64,000 nt of DNA from Beroe forskalii. Lineage: Eukaryota; Ctenophora; Nuda; Beroida; Beroidae. Under the pieces are notes generated by a model. It searched no databases. It was not told the DNA's origin and saw nothing but the letters and a program-made list of their open reading frames with translations. Shown here in pieces: positions 1-11,700 of this stretch. The position numbers and the translations under genes were made by a program. The stretch spans positions 62,001-126,000 of the forward strand of contig WFMF01000342.1 of the NCBI GenBank assembly GCA_011033025.1, written 5' to 3'. Each line of letters starts with the position of its first letter. The first letter of the stretch is position 1.

Positions 1-87
1 AATCTCCACGTTTACAACTTTGTACATTCCTCACAGTTGTCTTGACTCTTGGGCCGTCCCTTACGTATCTGAAGCTGCAGCGGAGGT

Positions 88-612
88 CTTCAGCGTGCTG
101 AACACTGTAGCGTGCTGAGTTCTGCAGCATGCTGAGTTCTGCAGCATGCTGAGATCTGCAGCGTGCTGAGTTCTGCAGCGTGCTGAGTTCTGCAGCATGC
201 TGAGTTCTGCAGCGTGCTGAGTTCTGCAGCGTGCTGAGTTCTGCAGCATGCTGAGTTCTGCAGCGTGCTGAGTTCTGCAGCATGCTGAGTTCTGCAGCAT
301 GCTGAGTTCTGCAGCATGCTGAGTTCTGCAGCATGCTGAGTTTTGCAGCGTGCTGAGTTCTGCAGCATGCTGAGTTCTGCAGCGTGCTGAGTTCTGCAGC
401 ATCCTGAGTTCTGCAGCGTGCTGAGTTCTGCAGCATGCTGAGTTCTGCAGCGTGCTGAGTTCTGCAGCATTCTGAGTTCTGCAGCGTGCTGAGTTCTGCA
501 GCTTGCTGGGCTTCTCAGCTTAAAATAATAATCTAGCATAGTGAACTCTGCAGCGTTGAGAAATCACCAGCGTGCTAAAATCTTCAGTATGCTTAGCACT
601 TCAGTCTTCAGC
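88..612. repeat. 17-bp minisatellite
   Basis: About 25 tandem copies of a 17-bp unit, ATGCTGAGTTCTGCAGC, with A/G variation at its first base, run from about 88 to 520. Decayed units continue to about 612. Because 17 is not a multiple of 3, the array gives long open frames on the minus strand that merely cycle the repeat. I see no independent sign of coding. Confidence 0.93.
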
Positions 613-3600
613 CGGTATGCATTAAACTGGGTTCCCTCAGAATTTTCTTTCTTAGTAAACGCATTTATTATAGGGCCTTTTTCGAAACTATGTTGCACGT
701 TGCTGTTGAATTTTTTGATCAAGGAAGGCATAATGGTCAAACTCTGCAAATGCTCAAATGACACATTAAGAACCTATAAACACGTTAGAGTATAAGTATC
801 AGATGAGTATAAGTATCAGATGAGGTTTCAGATCATTGTTTGTACTGAGCCATGCTACAGTGGATAGTTGATAGTACGAGGTTTTTGATAGGCCTGCGCA
901 TGTGCCATTCTTGAGAAATGGCAATCAATGACCTACATAAACCACGAGTTGCTGACTACCATTATGCCTCTTTTTGCTTTAGAAATTCTCAAATTCTTTG
1001 AGCGTAAAATCCTTGATCCTTTCTGTTTGATGTCGAATTTCGTCCAACCAAGAATTATAAGTGCATTAAATGATAAACTCTTGCAGTTTTACACTATACC
1101 AAGTCGGTTTGAACTTTGAGCTGTTTGAGCACCTCAGACTCTGAAAACATCAGCCATGTCATCTGCTGCACACAGGCCTCGCAACCGGGAACCGGACACG
1201 AGGTCGGGGGACACGAGGTCGGGGGACACGAGGTCGGTGGACGCTATAGGTCGGCGACGGAAAACAGGGTGGACGTTAGGTCGCCGGTCGGTAAATCCCC
1301 ACAGGGTGGACGCGAGGTCGGCAGCCCTTTCCTATTTTATTCCTTTCCTTTAGTGTGTTGCTCATACGGTAGATCACTTGGTATAACCAAGTCAGAAGAG
1401 CAAGTCAAGTGTACTGTACCCAAATCCCTATATTGGGCTTGAATGTGCCTCAAGTCTCAACATCACATGCACAAGAATTGCTGCAAGTGCAATGGTAAAA
1501 ATACAAAATATGAATGCCCTTAGCAAATGCAGACTACAGAAATTCGTCTCAAGGATTTTTAATGTTTGAAGGACGTTTTTATTTCGATTGAATACCTCTT
1601 TTTAACCATTATAAAAGTATAAACCTGGATTAAATTTCAAATCCACCCCGACCAGAAAAATGTTATTGTTTTTTTTCTTGAAATGCAAAACTTGCGGATT
1701 GATGTGAATTATAAATCTTGCTGAACTTTGAACTAATAGTAATACGTCATAGGACAGGAGGAAACGACCGGTTATAACCGAACCAAAACACCGGAAACCG
1801 GGCGCTTTTAGCCAAGCCAACCGAAGCCCGAAACCGTAACCGGATATTTTGATTTCGCAATCGGTCGGTTAACCGAACCGAAACCGAAATATCGATAAAC
1901 CGGAGTTTTTGGCAAACCGAAACCGTAGCCGGATTTATTGAGAAATGGTAATCGGTCGTTTGGTAACACCCAGCCCATCAAATGGGCTTGGTGGTCTGCG
2001 AAACTTGTCTGTGAGTGTGATAACAATGTCTGATAGATAACTCCTGTATGCATTTCTACCGGGTTATTTCTCAGAACGCAACAAATTGTAAAAGTTTTGA
2101 AAAATTGTTTTAAAATTGTTTCATGTTTTGTCGGGAATTTCACAAACAATCCTCCCAGTATTCAAAAAATTCCTCCCGTTAGCACTGTTAACCGTGCTAA
2201 CCATTTTTGGAAACATAATAATTAATTCTACGGAAGAATTGGAAATTATAAGGTCCCATTTTATCGTTAAAAGCACGCGACACGGAATCATGTTTTGTAT
2301 GACACTATGTACTTATATATGACACTATATTATATGAGTATGACATCCGTGTAAAATTTGATAAGTACAACTCCGAACACATGCAGTAGACTGAACATCC
2401 TCATTTCATTCAAACAGCAGGTTCTATACAGTATACAATACTCTGAAAATGACTTCTAAAGAATAAGTTTTGTACAGTTGTCATTTTATCACTGATCTCA
2501 GCAGATCACATTTCAGAGCTGGATTTGAAATGTTAAATCTGATCAATGATTGCATCCTGATTTTTCATGGTAACCAGTCAAACTCAAATTTCAATTATTG
2601 AGCTTGAATGTGTTCAGTTGTCCGGCAGTTCATAATTGCTATTCTGAATTGATTATTTCAAATTGATTATTTGAGATACATAATTTCTGCTTCAATTCGA
2701 TTCTAAGCACCTTTTATCGTGGCCCGTAGCCATAGTTGGATGTAAAATACAATGAGAAACAGTACAGAAACACGGGTCAATTAAGTGTGAAATAGTTGAA
2801 TGAAATTTCATAATGTGATACTTACCTACATAACACAATTCTGAAGATCATGATGTCTGTTTAGAATTATTTAGTTGCGATAATTACAATAGGTGTGAAC
2901 GAAGACAGTTTTGATTTACCTGCCATTCTGTTTCGTAGTTATTTCGTAGCCGTCAACTCGCAAGTGCTTGAGTAATGAGTACTTCCCTCGTTGAGCTTCA
3001 TCCTATGGCTACATAGAGAAGTTGTGGATTAACACGTTTGTAATAATAATTCCAAGTTCAAACTGAAGGATTCGTACAGTAAGACTGAGGTGATTTATAA
3101 AGGAGCTGTGATTTTGCTGGTCGTATGTTTGTGACTCCCTTAGAGCCACGATTTCAATGGAAATGTTATCATTTTAACCTTTTTAGAAAAACTTACTAAA
3201 AATTGGACTGAGCATTCGTTTACAGGTACTATAATTGTTTAATTGGATAGCTTAAAATAGGTATGCTGTGTATCATGTATGACGAAAAGTGCATCTTGTC
3301 CAAGGCACCAAAGCTTCATGGCATTACTGGGAGTTGTACAATGCGGTCATTGTGAGGCGTGGGCATTACTGTAGCGCAATCATTGTCACATGCATATTGT
3401 TACAAAAATATGTGCATATTTCATTTTCTTGTGGCTCTGGTGGAATATTACTTTTGACCATTAAAAATTTGCCTTGCCAAGAATTCAAGTTAACTCTTCG
3501 CAATGTTTTTGCAAGAATATTGCTTCGTGGCATGTTTTATTTATGCGATTTTCATTTTGTTCACTTGTAAACTTGCTAAAATTTGAATTCAAAACCTAAC

Positions 3601-3920
3601 GAAGTTAAATTTGAGGTGAAAGCCACACAAACTAGCTTTAATGGTAATTAGGGATGTGTAATACCGATATCCTTCAAGACCCCAATATCAGTCCCTCATG
3701 ATGACTTATTTTCCGGTGGTGACCAAGGACACCAAATGCTACCTCATTATCATCCTATCCTGCATCTTTTTCTCCCTCAGTTCCCTGTTTACAGGTGCGA
3801 AAATGTTAAATAAGAAATTTTCTTGCGTTTGAAATAGTAACTTGAGTTTGATGTTTGAATGTTCGTGAAGTGTTGAAGAGAGCATACACTATTCATGACC
3901 ATTGACTGAATTCTTTTCAG
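613..3920. other. Non-coding stretch before the transporter exons
   Basis: No gene is supported here. The stretch holds a short GC-rich minisatellite at 1194-1240 (three copies of GGACACGAGGTCGGG) and a degenerate AACCG-rich tract at about 1775-1935. The remainder is AT-rich. The first exon or exons of the SLC35G-like gene should lie upstream of 3921, but I could not recognise a first transmembrane segment with a matching splice donor. Confidence 0.55.
1194..1240. repeat. 15-bp GC-rich minisatellite
   Basis: Three tandem copies of GGACACGAGGTCGGG, followed by decayed copies containing AGGTCG to about 1320. The local base composition is far richer in GC than the flanks. Confidence 0.8.
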
Positions 3921-5510
3921 ATTTGATATCAAACATCCCAGTCACAGAGATCCTTTGGTGGCGTTTTCTCCTCTGTTCCTGCGTAGCTCTGCTCTATAAC
4001 CTGTTCAGTGAGCACCCTAAAGCCTTCCTTTCCGGATGGAAGGATCGGAGCCTCCTCCTGTCCGCCATGTTCGGAACAATAACAGCGTCCTGCACTGTCT
4101 TTGCTCTCAGGTATATGAAGAAATTGAGTGAATTTCCACCATTTTCAGGTCAAATCATTGTCAATCATAATCCTACCGCTGCCATTGATATCTTTCATTT
4201 TCAAGGAAAATTGCCACATGTGACTTCAATATGAAATAGTGTCGCGTCTCTAAAGCTCCTTCCCACAGGGTGTTACCCATAGGAGAAGCGACCCTCCTCC
4301 TCACAACAGCCCCCATCTTCACAGTCCTGCTGTCAGCAGCATTCCTCGGAGAGCACCTCAGGTGGACGGACCACCTGGCCCTCCTCACAGCCACCAGTGG
4401 GGTCGTGTTTGTAGCCAAACCAGACTTCCTCTTCCACAGCCCTTCCCCCTCCACCTCAACTACCACCACAATGTTCTACCTCGCCATAGGAGCCGCACTC
4501 GCCAGGGGCTTCTTCAAAGCCGCTAAGTTCGTGGCGGTCAGCGTGACAGGATCAGGAATCCTGACTCACGTGATAGTGATATACCTGTCCTGCATGGGGC
4601 TGACAGCTGTGTCTCTCATCAATCTCTACATCTACTGCAGAGCTAGTTATGGCGAATCACAGGAAAATGAAGAGGTCTTCACTATCCCTTCACCCAAGGT
4701 AATACGAATTACCAACAACGGATTACGGAGTTTTGAATTTAAGTTTGAAAATGCTCTTGTACGATTGAATTTGACATCACACGGTAATTGTAGGGATGCA
4801 AATGAGAAATGCCAGCATGGGCCATAAAGGTTAAATGGTATTTGGTAATCATTTATTACCTTTTGAATTTCTATGTTTCTAATCATCAAATTTCTCCTCA
4901 GAACGCATTGTTTCTGGTACTGATGTCAGTTTGCTACTTTCTACAACAACTTTGCGTTTGTGCAGCAATGAGGTAACTGAAATACAAATTACTGAATATT
5001 GACATATTTTCTGCAGAACTAGAAATTGATTTGGATGACATCATTTGCTGTATTTATTTTCTATTCTCAAATTTCTATTTCTTTAAATACGGGAACATGA
5101 TAACCTCATAAATAATACTGGAAGATAATATTGGTAACCTCATCAATCCGGGAACATGATAACCTCATCCATACGGGAAGATGATAACCTGATCAATAGC
5201 ATAACACAACACATCACACCGCAGGTTTGGAAAGCCAGCTAAAGCATCCCTCCTGAAGTACCTGGACATCGTCCTGCCCTTCGTATTCCAAATAACCATA
5301 TTCAGACAGTACCCTGACCTATGGGACATGGTGGGGTGTGTGCTCATCATAGGGTCCATGCTAACAGTAATCATGGTCAGGAGAACAGGGAAAGGTTCCA
5401 TGGTGGACGCCGGGGAACCTGGGGTCACTCTTAAGAGATCGTCCCTTTTAGGGGACTACAGCAAGTTGAATGGGGAGGAAGTGGCAGATGAGGAAGAGGA
5501 GGAGGAATAG
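3921..5510 (+). CDS. SLC35G-like EamA/DMT transporter (5' end missing)
   Basis: Four exons are visible: 3921-4110, 4269-4698, 4902-4972 and 5225-5510 (TAG stop). Each is bounded by AG and GT, and all join in frame, giving about 324 residues. The first exon starts after TTCTTTTCAG, two bases into a codon, so at least one upstream exon is missing. The second exon carries a typical EamA stretch, with PIGEAT, then a TAPIFTVLL helix, then AFLGEHLRW and SGVVFVAKPDFLF, as in SLC35G1-type members of the drug/metabolite transporter superfamily. Several hydrophobic helices follow. The C-terminus is a cytosolic-looking tail ending in about eight acidic residues. Family members are multipass membrane proteins; the substrate cannot be read from sequence. 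The SLC35G1 proteins I know are about 365 residues, so roughly 40 residues with the first helix are absent. A 41-bp tandem repeat containing AATAAA lies about 420 bp downstream. Confidence 0.82.
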
Positions 5511-5933
5511 GAGAGGGTGGTAATGGTAGGAGAGGTTGGAGAAGGGGCCAAGGGGGACATTCAGACGACAGACTCACAGCTGTGAGAAAGAAAGAAGAGT
5601 GGTAGGCGTGGACGTAGTACATGGAGAGAAAAATTTTATCGGACAATTTAATTTTAAGCTATGTTGTTCGGAAAAAAAATCATCTCCAATATGGTATTGG
5701 GGGAATTGTACAGGAGTAATAGAGGATGAAGGAAGATGGCGGGGGATAATTATCAGAATTCAGAGGGAAATAATTGGAGCAGTGGGGATAGAGCAGAGTT
5801 AAACTTGAATAGGAATGCGCTTACATAGTGATACTTGATAGAGTGCTTAGCGTCTAAATAAGTTTTAGTTGATATGGTTTTTAATTAAATTAGATGAATT
5901 TTTATTGAATAATTGATATTTTGAAGGAATATT

Positions 5934-6055
5934 AAATTAGCAGATTGATCGATTAATTTTTAGTCATTGATAATAAATTAGCAGATTGATCGATTAATTT
6001 TTAGTCATTGATAATAAATTAGCAGATTGATCGATTAATTTTTAGTCATTGATAA
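5934..6055. repeat. 41-bp tandem repeat, three copies
   Basis: Three nearly identical 41-bp units start at 5934, 5975 and 6016. Each contains AGCAGATTGATCGATTAA and the first two end in AATAAA-containing sequence. It lies downstream of the transporter stop and may fall within its 3' UTR or just beyond it. Confidence 0.9.
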
Positions 6056-8741
6056 CATTGGTCGAGTTAATGAGTTATTATAAAAGTTATTTATTTTCGT
6101 AAATTCTTTAAGCAAATTCGTTACTTTGTCTAACAGTAATTTGAGTAAGAATTTTGATTAATCTCTGCAGCATTTTTTTCCTCTGCAAATTGCCGTCAGA
6201 ATGTATTTTAACGGCTTTTCAGTCATTTATTCCACTGAAAATTGCCTCATTGCACTCGATAATAATTAAGTTACACGTACATTTACTAACGTTTATAGCC
6301 GTGTGTGTGCGAGGGGTATACCGTCATCACAAGTGCAATGAGGCGATATTCTGGTTGACACTGGAATGTCTGACCGGAATAACGCAGTTTTAACTCCCCA
6401 CCCATTTGCACCTTTTAAACACAGCTTTAAAACGTATGTTGTTGTCGGGACAATGACCTTGACATGGCAGGTGTATTGAAGTAGAAGTATAGTGTGGCCT
6501 GGGTCTGTATCATGATGATGCCTAGCACTACAGTATTCATACTAGTACTTATTTTTTTACATTAGTACAACCACTAAACTTACTATTTATTTTAGAAACT
6601 TAAAAACAGCTATAACACTAACAGCTTTTTTGACGAACATGAACAATACTGGTCACTTTAGCCTGGAAAGCAGAAGTTTACACCATTTTGAAAACACGAT
6701 CTTACACGGAGTAGAAAACATCGCATTTCTTAGCTATTACTTTCCTGTTGGAGTACAAAATAAGTATTAGGCAGATTAGTAACACCGAACACGTCATGTT
6801 TCTGCATACTTCCGTTGTAGAGAATAAACTTTTTTGACTTGAACAAGCTATTTCGTATTTTATGTATACAGTAAGGATTACTTTCAGAGATAATTTGGGA
6901 CTAATTTTGAACGACATTCAGTTGATTATTATATACAGTTCCAGCTTCCAGTAATTCAAAGTTTGGGAGTTTCCCAGCTCCTCATACCTCAACCTAAAAG
7001 AGTTGGTAAAACAGTAAAATAGAGAAGGAGGAAAGGTTGAGAAACATATTTGAAATTCTGCTTGAGAATTGATGAATTTAAAATCAAAACCAGTCAAGTG
7101 TAGTCGAATAAGTCCTCGGGATTGAATGAATTCTCTATAAATATGAAACAGTGTATTTACAATAATGTACATGATAAGTAATTATTTATTGCTTATCTAT
7201 AGACTAAAATACAAGGAGAAAATCTACAATAACAAAACTATAATCCAATGAAGATTGAAGAAATTAAAAAATATCTAGAAAAATCTTAAAAATTAAATAT
7301 TTTATTCTATATATAAAAAGTTTATAACTAACTTGCGGTGACAGTTCGAACTGCAGTTTTTGAGACTGAGACTGAGAGCAGTGTAACTGTAAGTTTGCGC
7401 GACGTAAAGACATATAAATAACATGGCTGTACGCCGCGCAAACTTACGCCGCACTCTCAAAAACCTGCAGTTCGAACTGCCACTGTAAAACGAAATCAAT
7501 GCTTTGAATCCAAATTGCTGCAAGTAGTTCTTTCAAAAGCAACATCAACTACGTAACAGTTACTAAAACTTCAGAAGACAGGAGTATATCCACACAAAAA
7601 GATTGGAAGTACCCCTAAATAAAGACTAAACATAAACCTACTCAATCACTGCATCAGCATGAACATGGAACACATCTTGATTTATATGAATGCGCTAAGG
7701 CAATGTGAACACGACACATGTTCAATTAAACATGTTCAGTTGAGCAATCATTCAAAGTTCGTTTCACGATCACTTAAGCAATAAAATAGTCCATTAGCCC
7801 AATTGCCACATCCACTTGAACTTCCCCCATTGATTCCTGATTTTGATTCTTTTGTAGATTGACCCAATATGACCGAAACATGTTCCTCGGACCTCCAACA
7901 AGTTCTCAAGTATATCACAAAGCCCGAAACTGTCTTCTGTCGTAAGAGACAACGACGATAATCACATGATGATGATTTTTGAAAGCTCCTGATTTTAAAC
8001 TTTATCGTATCATTGAACGTTTTAACTTGCTCCCTTAGAGACAAATCTTCAATTGCAGCGATACGTTAGACTTTGACAAATCGTACAAGTAGATAGGACA
8101 AGGTCTTTCTATTCCAACTTGAGAAATTAACATGGGAAGTTCGGTGGAGGGAAGCCGAGCAATTTCTGCGTCCCAATTTCAAGGTCTTTTTGCAGCTTGA
8201 AGGTTTGAATTTTGATGTAGGGTTGGTGAAGGATTGATGTAGGGTTGATGATTCAGTAAGAGAAAGTAACTTTTTTGGATATATCGCATGACAGACTTTG
8301 GCATTTGGATTGCAATCAGTGTGCACTGTGCAGATCGCTCGATGTATGGGACATGACAGCTCGATAAAGCTCGATAACAGATGCTATTGATCACGTGGCA
8401 AAGTAGCCATCTGACGCTTTTACTTCACTGATATTTACTTCATGAATTCGCACGAATCCAAACACAAGGAAATAATATATTTCCATGGAAATTATAACAA
8501 TTCCGTGGAGGAAACGAGATCAGCAAAGGAGAATGTGCTATCAGTTTGACCGACGTAAGATGTCACAAAATCGTTGACATCTCTCTGCGAGGAATTTCTT
8601 GATAAAAGGCAGCTGAGTAGGATTTTTGGCTGCAATTCAAAGGGGTTCTTCGATTTTTGGAGACGAAAAATGCTGCAAGGAATTTCATTTTTCGGTTTAA
8701 AGTTTGTGGGGGCCGAAGGAAGGGGCGTAAAATTAACTTAC
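6056..8741. other. Non-coding stretch with one palindromic element
   Basis: No gene is supported. Short open frames on both strands lack recognisable domains or splice partners. The 3' end of the minus-strand EF-hand gene should lie here, since its last recognised exon (8742-8830) ends in a donor. One possible terminal segment at about 8132-8220 is too weak to claim. Confidence 0.5.
7334..7487. repeat. Imperfect palindrome, probable MITE
   Basis: The two halves are inverted copies. CAGTTCGAACTGCAG near 7342 pairs with CTGCAGTTCGAACTG near 7465, and GTAAGTTTGCGCG near 7390 pairs with CGCGCAAACTTAC near 7436. The whole can fold as a long hairpin of about 150 bases. No clear target duplication was found. 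Confidence 0.7.
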
Positions 8742-11700
8742 CTCGTCAGAGATTTCATCTTCTAGCACGGAGTTTTCGAGCTCACTCCAAAACTTGTAGA
8801 CACAGAGATACTCCAGGAATGTTAACTTATCTGGGAGGAAGAGGTGTTAAATGATTTAAATTAAATCAAGGTTTTGATGGTCAGTCTGTAAGGGGACAGC
8901 TGCTACAATGCAAGTTCATTTTGTAAATCATTTATCAAATTCAGCAACGTGATCTGAATAAATTGCAGTACTTTCCTATATCGAAAATTTCAAATTATGA
9001 ATGTCAATTGCTGAAGAGATTTAAGACTATTATCGTTAGGACTGCAGTTGACAAGTTCGAAGATTGACTGCATCACAGGTGGTTCTATCACTAGTTTGGA
9101 GATACTGTGTATCACCCCAGACATACTTGGGTGATCCAAAGAATCAAACTTCCTCTGAAAGCGGTGAAACTGTCAAATTACAGTCAGGGCAAACATAGCG
9201 GATGAATCGAGTAGAATTGTCCTGAACGCAACCATCGGATTCGGACTAATTTCTGTGGGCCCCGGCGGCCCGCCCATTTCTGCTGGTTTATTTTGATAAA
9301 TTTTTCTTTTGACTGAATAATAAATATCATAAAGTTTTGTAGTAAGGGCAAAATTAGCGGCCCTGTTCCAGTTCACTGTTCCGTGCTGAAGTGTTGAGTG
9401 ACAGATTCTCGGAATGGGTGCATGGGATCTTCAATCAGCCAATAGGAGCCCGTGGTGCCTATCCCGTGACTCTGAACTCTGCCGGAGTAGTGCGCGGAAC
9501 CTCACTCCCAATGACTCAGTTAAAAACTCTTGATGATATGAAGCTCTAGGAAAATATAGTGAGAATTATAGAGATTAAAATGATTCTGTTATTTTGCTAC
9601 CTTCAGATTTCTGTTTACCCTGCCTGCAAATGCAATCACGGTTTATTTTCTCTACTTTCCACCAGGACGCTCTTTTGCGGCCGTAAAAGAGCGTCCTAAC
9701 CACAAGACGATCGCAGCCGGCAACGAACTTCGATGTTTGCCCAACTTATTCTCATTATAGGCACTGATGATGTGTGAAAGCGAAAGATTTCTGCCTCATT
9801 TGATGAGAGTTTATGTATTTATTGGATCATTCAACTGTTTGGGAATTAAGATTGAAAACTGAAAACATTCATCATACCATGGTCCATTAGGTTTATTTCG
9901 AATCAGGGAATAGATTTCCAATAACATGGGAGAGAATGAAGACCTGGACTCAGAAAGTTCTTCAGGCACATTTACGGACTGGAGTCTCATGGAATTAGTA
10001 CGAACCAGCAACCAACGTATCTGAGCCGGAGCAGACGGGGGAGTAAATGAGGATCAAAATCAGCCAGGACCCTCAGGACCTCAGAATTAACTGCCAGAAC
10101 TGATACTTGAAACAACATTAGATGATAAGTCACAGGCTCATGAAACAATATCGATAGAATCAGTGGTGGATGAAAACTCTAAGAAGGAAACATTAGAATC
10201 AAAACTCGAATTTCACAAGGAAACAAGTGCCAAGTGTAAGGTTAACCTCTGGTTAGACCAACAGCAAAGTTCACTTAATAGGCCAAAGCGCTTGAAATCG
10301 GAAGTAACGGTCCCGGAGAAGACCAGAGAAATGTGGCGTAGACCCCAGCAACCACCTAAAAGGAGGATTTGCCGCATTCCTAGATGGGATCGTCTTCCCG
10401 GACCAGCCCTGCTGAATCAAGCTCCCGAAAAGCAGATTAGAGAACAAGAAGAGCATCTGCTGAATGAGCTGGGCCACGCTGAAATAAACTTACCACACAT
10501 GAGGAATCAGGTCTTTGAAATACAAGCACGGATGTTCCGGGAAGTAGCAAGGTTCGGAAAACAAATGAATAATAACAGCATGGTTGACAAGCAGAGATAC
10601 AACATCAAAGCATTCTGTGGGCCTGCCATTGATTTTATCAATGAAATATATGGTTTGCCCAGGAGATATCAGGTCATCCAGCTCAAAGACCTGATTAGAA
10701 GGCTCAAGTTTGTCAACCATGAATCTCTCTACAGGGATTTGGAAGCAGTTTGATTTATAAGCTTGATGAGTCTCGACCCTCGACCAACGTCAACACACTC
10801 TCAGTCCAGATTGGTAACTTTTCGAATTAAATCCAGTACCAATCCAGTACCAATACTCACAGAGTTGTTGGACATACATACGTACTTTTTGAACGCTTTT
10901 TGTGAATTAGACTGGGTGTGCTCAGGAAATCTGCTACCTGCCCCATGCGCGTCTCCTTCCAGCTCAGTAATGATCAGTTTTGGTGTACAACAGTGTAAAA
11001 ACTAAATGAAGACAATTAACATAAATGAAGACAAATAACATAAACTTTATAGCATAAATTTAAATTTTATATTATATGTTTTATCTGAATTAAATGATAA
11101 CTTTATAATTTTTGGGCCCCAGAAAGACAATTTATTCTGCTAGGATGGAAGGTGAGTTGTGGCCCCGTCCCTTTTTGTATTTTTTTGAAAAAAAATGTTC
11201 CTTTTTTAATAAATAGTATAAAATTTTGTAGGAAGGGCAAAGTTCGCGGCCCTGTTCCAGTTCACTGCTGAAGTGTTGAGTGACAGATTCTCGGGGTGCC
11301 GGGTGCGTGTATACGGATCTCCAATCAGCCAATAGGAGCCCGTGGTACCTATCCCGTGACTCTGAACTCAGCCGGAGTAGCGCGCGGAACCTCACTCCCA
11401 ATGACTCAGTGCATTTAAAATATGAAGTTAAATCTTGAAATGAAGCTCGAGGAAATGTATTGAGAAACATAGAGAAAAATCGATTCTGTTATTTCGCTAC
11501 CTTCAGATTACTGTTTACCCTGCATGCAATCACGGTTCATTTTATTCTCTACTTTCCAAAAAATATAAGGCGGCACCGCACATTTGACATTTCATTATCT
11601 CCCCATGCCTTGCAATGCAACTATTTACGCCCGACATTTTAAATTTCAATGATAATCTGACAGAACACATCACATCAAGGTATTGAGAATGCTATATTTA

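Noticed and set aside
61..539. Minus-strand reading frames of 113 and 149 codons in the first repeat
   Set aside because: They only translate the 17-bp minisatellite cyclically.
8130..8224. Possible terminal exon of the minus-strand EF-hand gene (FKLQKDLEIGTQKLLGF-like, ending in TAA)
   Set aside because: No convincing acceptor in the right phase after the 8742-8830 exon; left out of the gene model.
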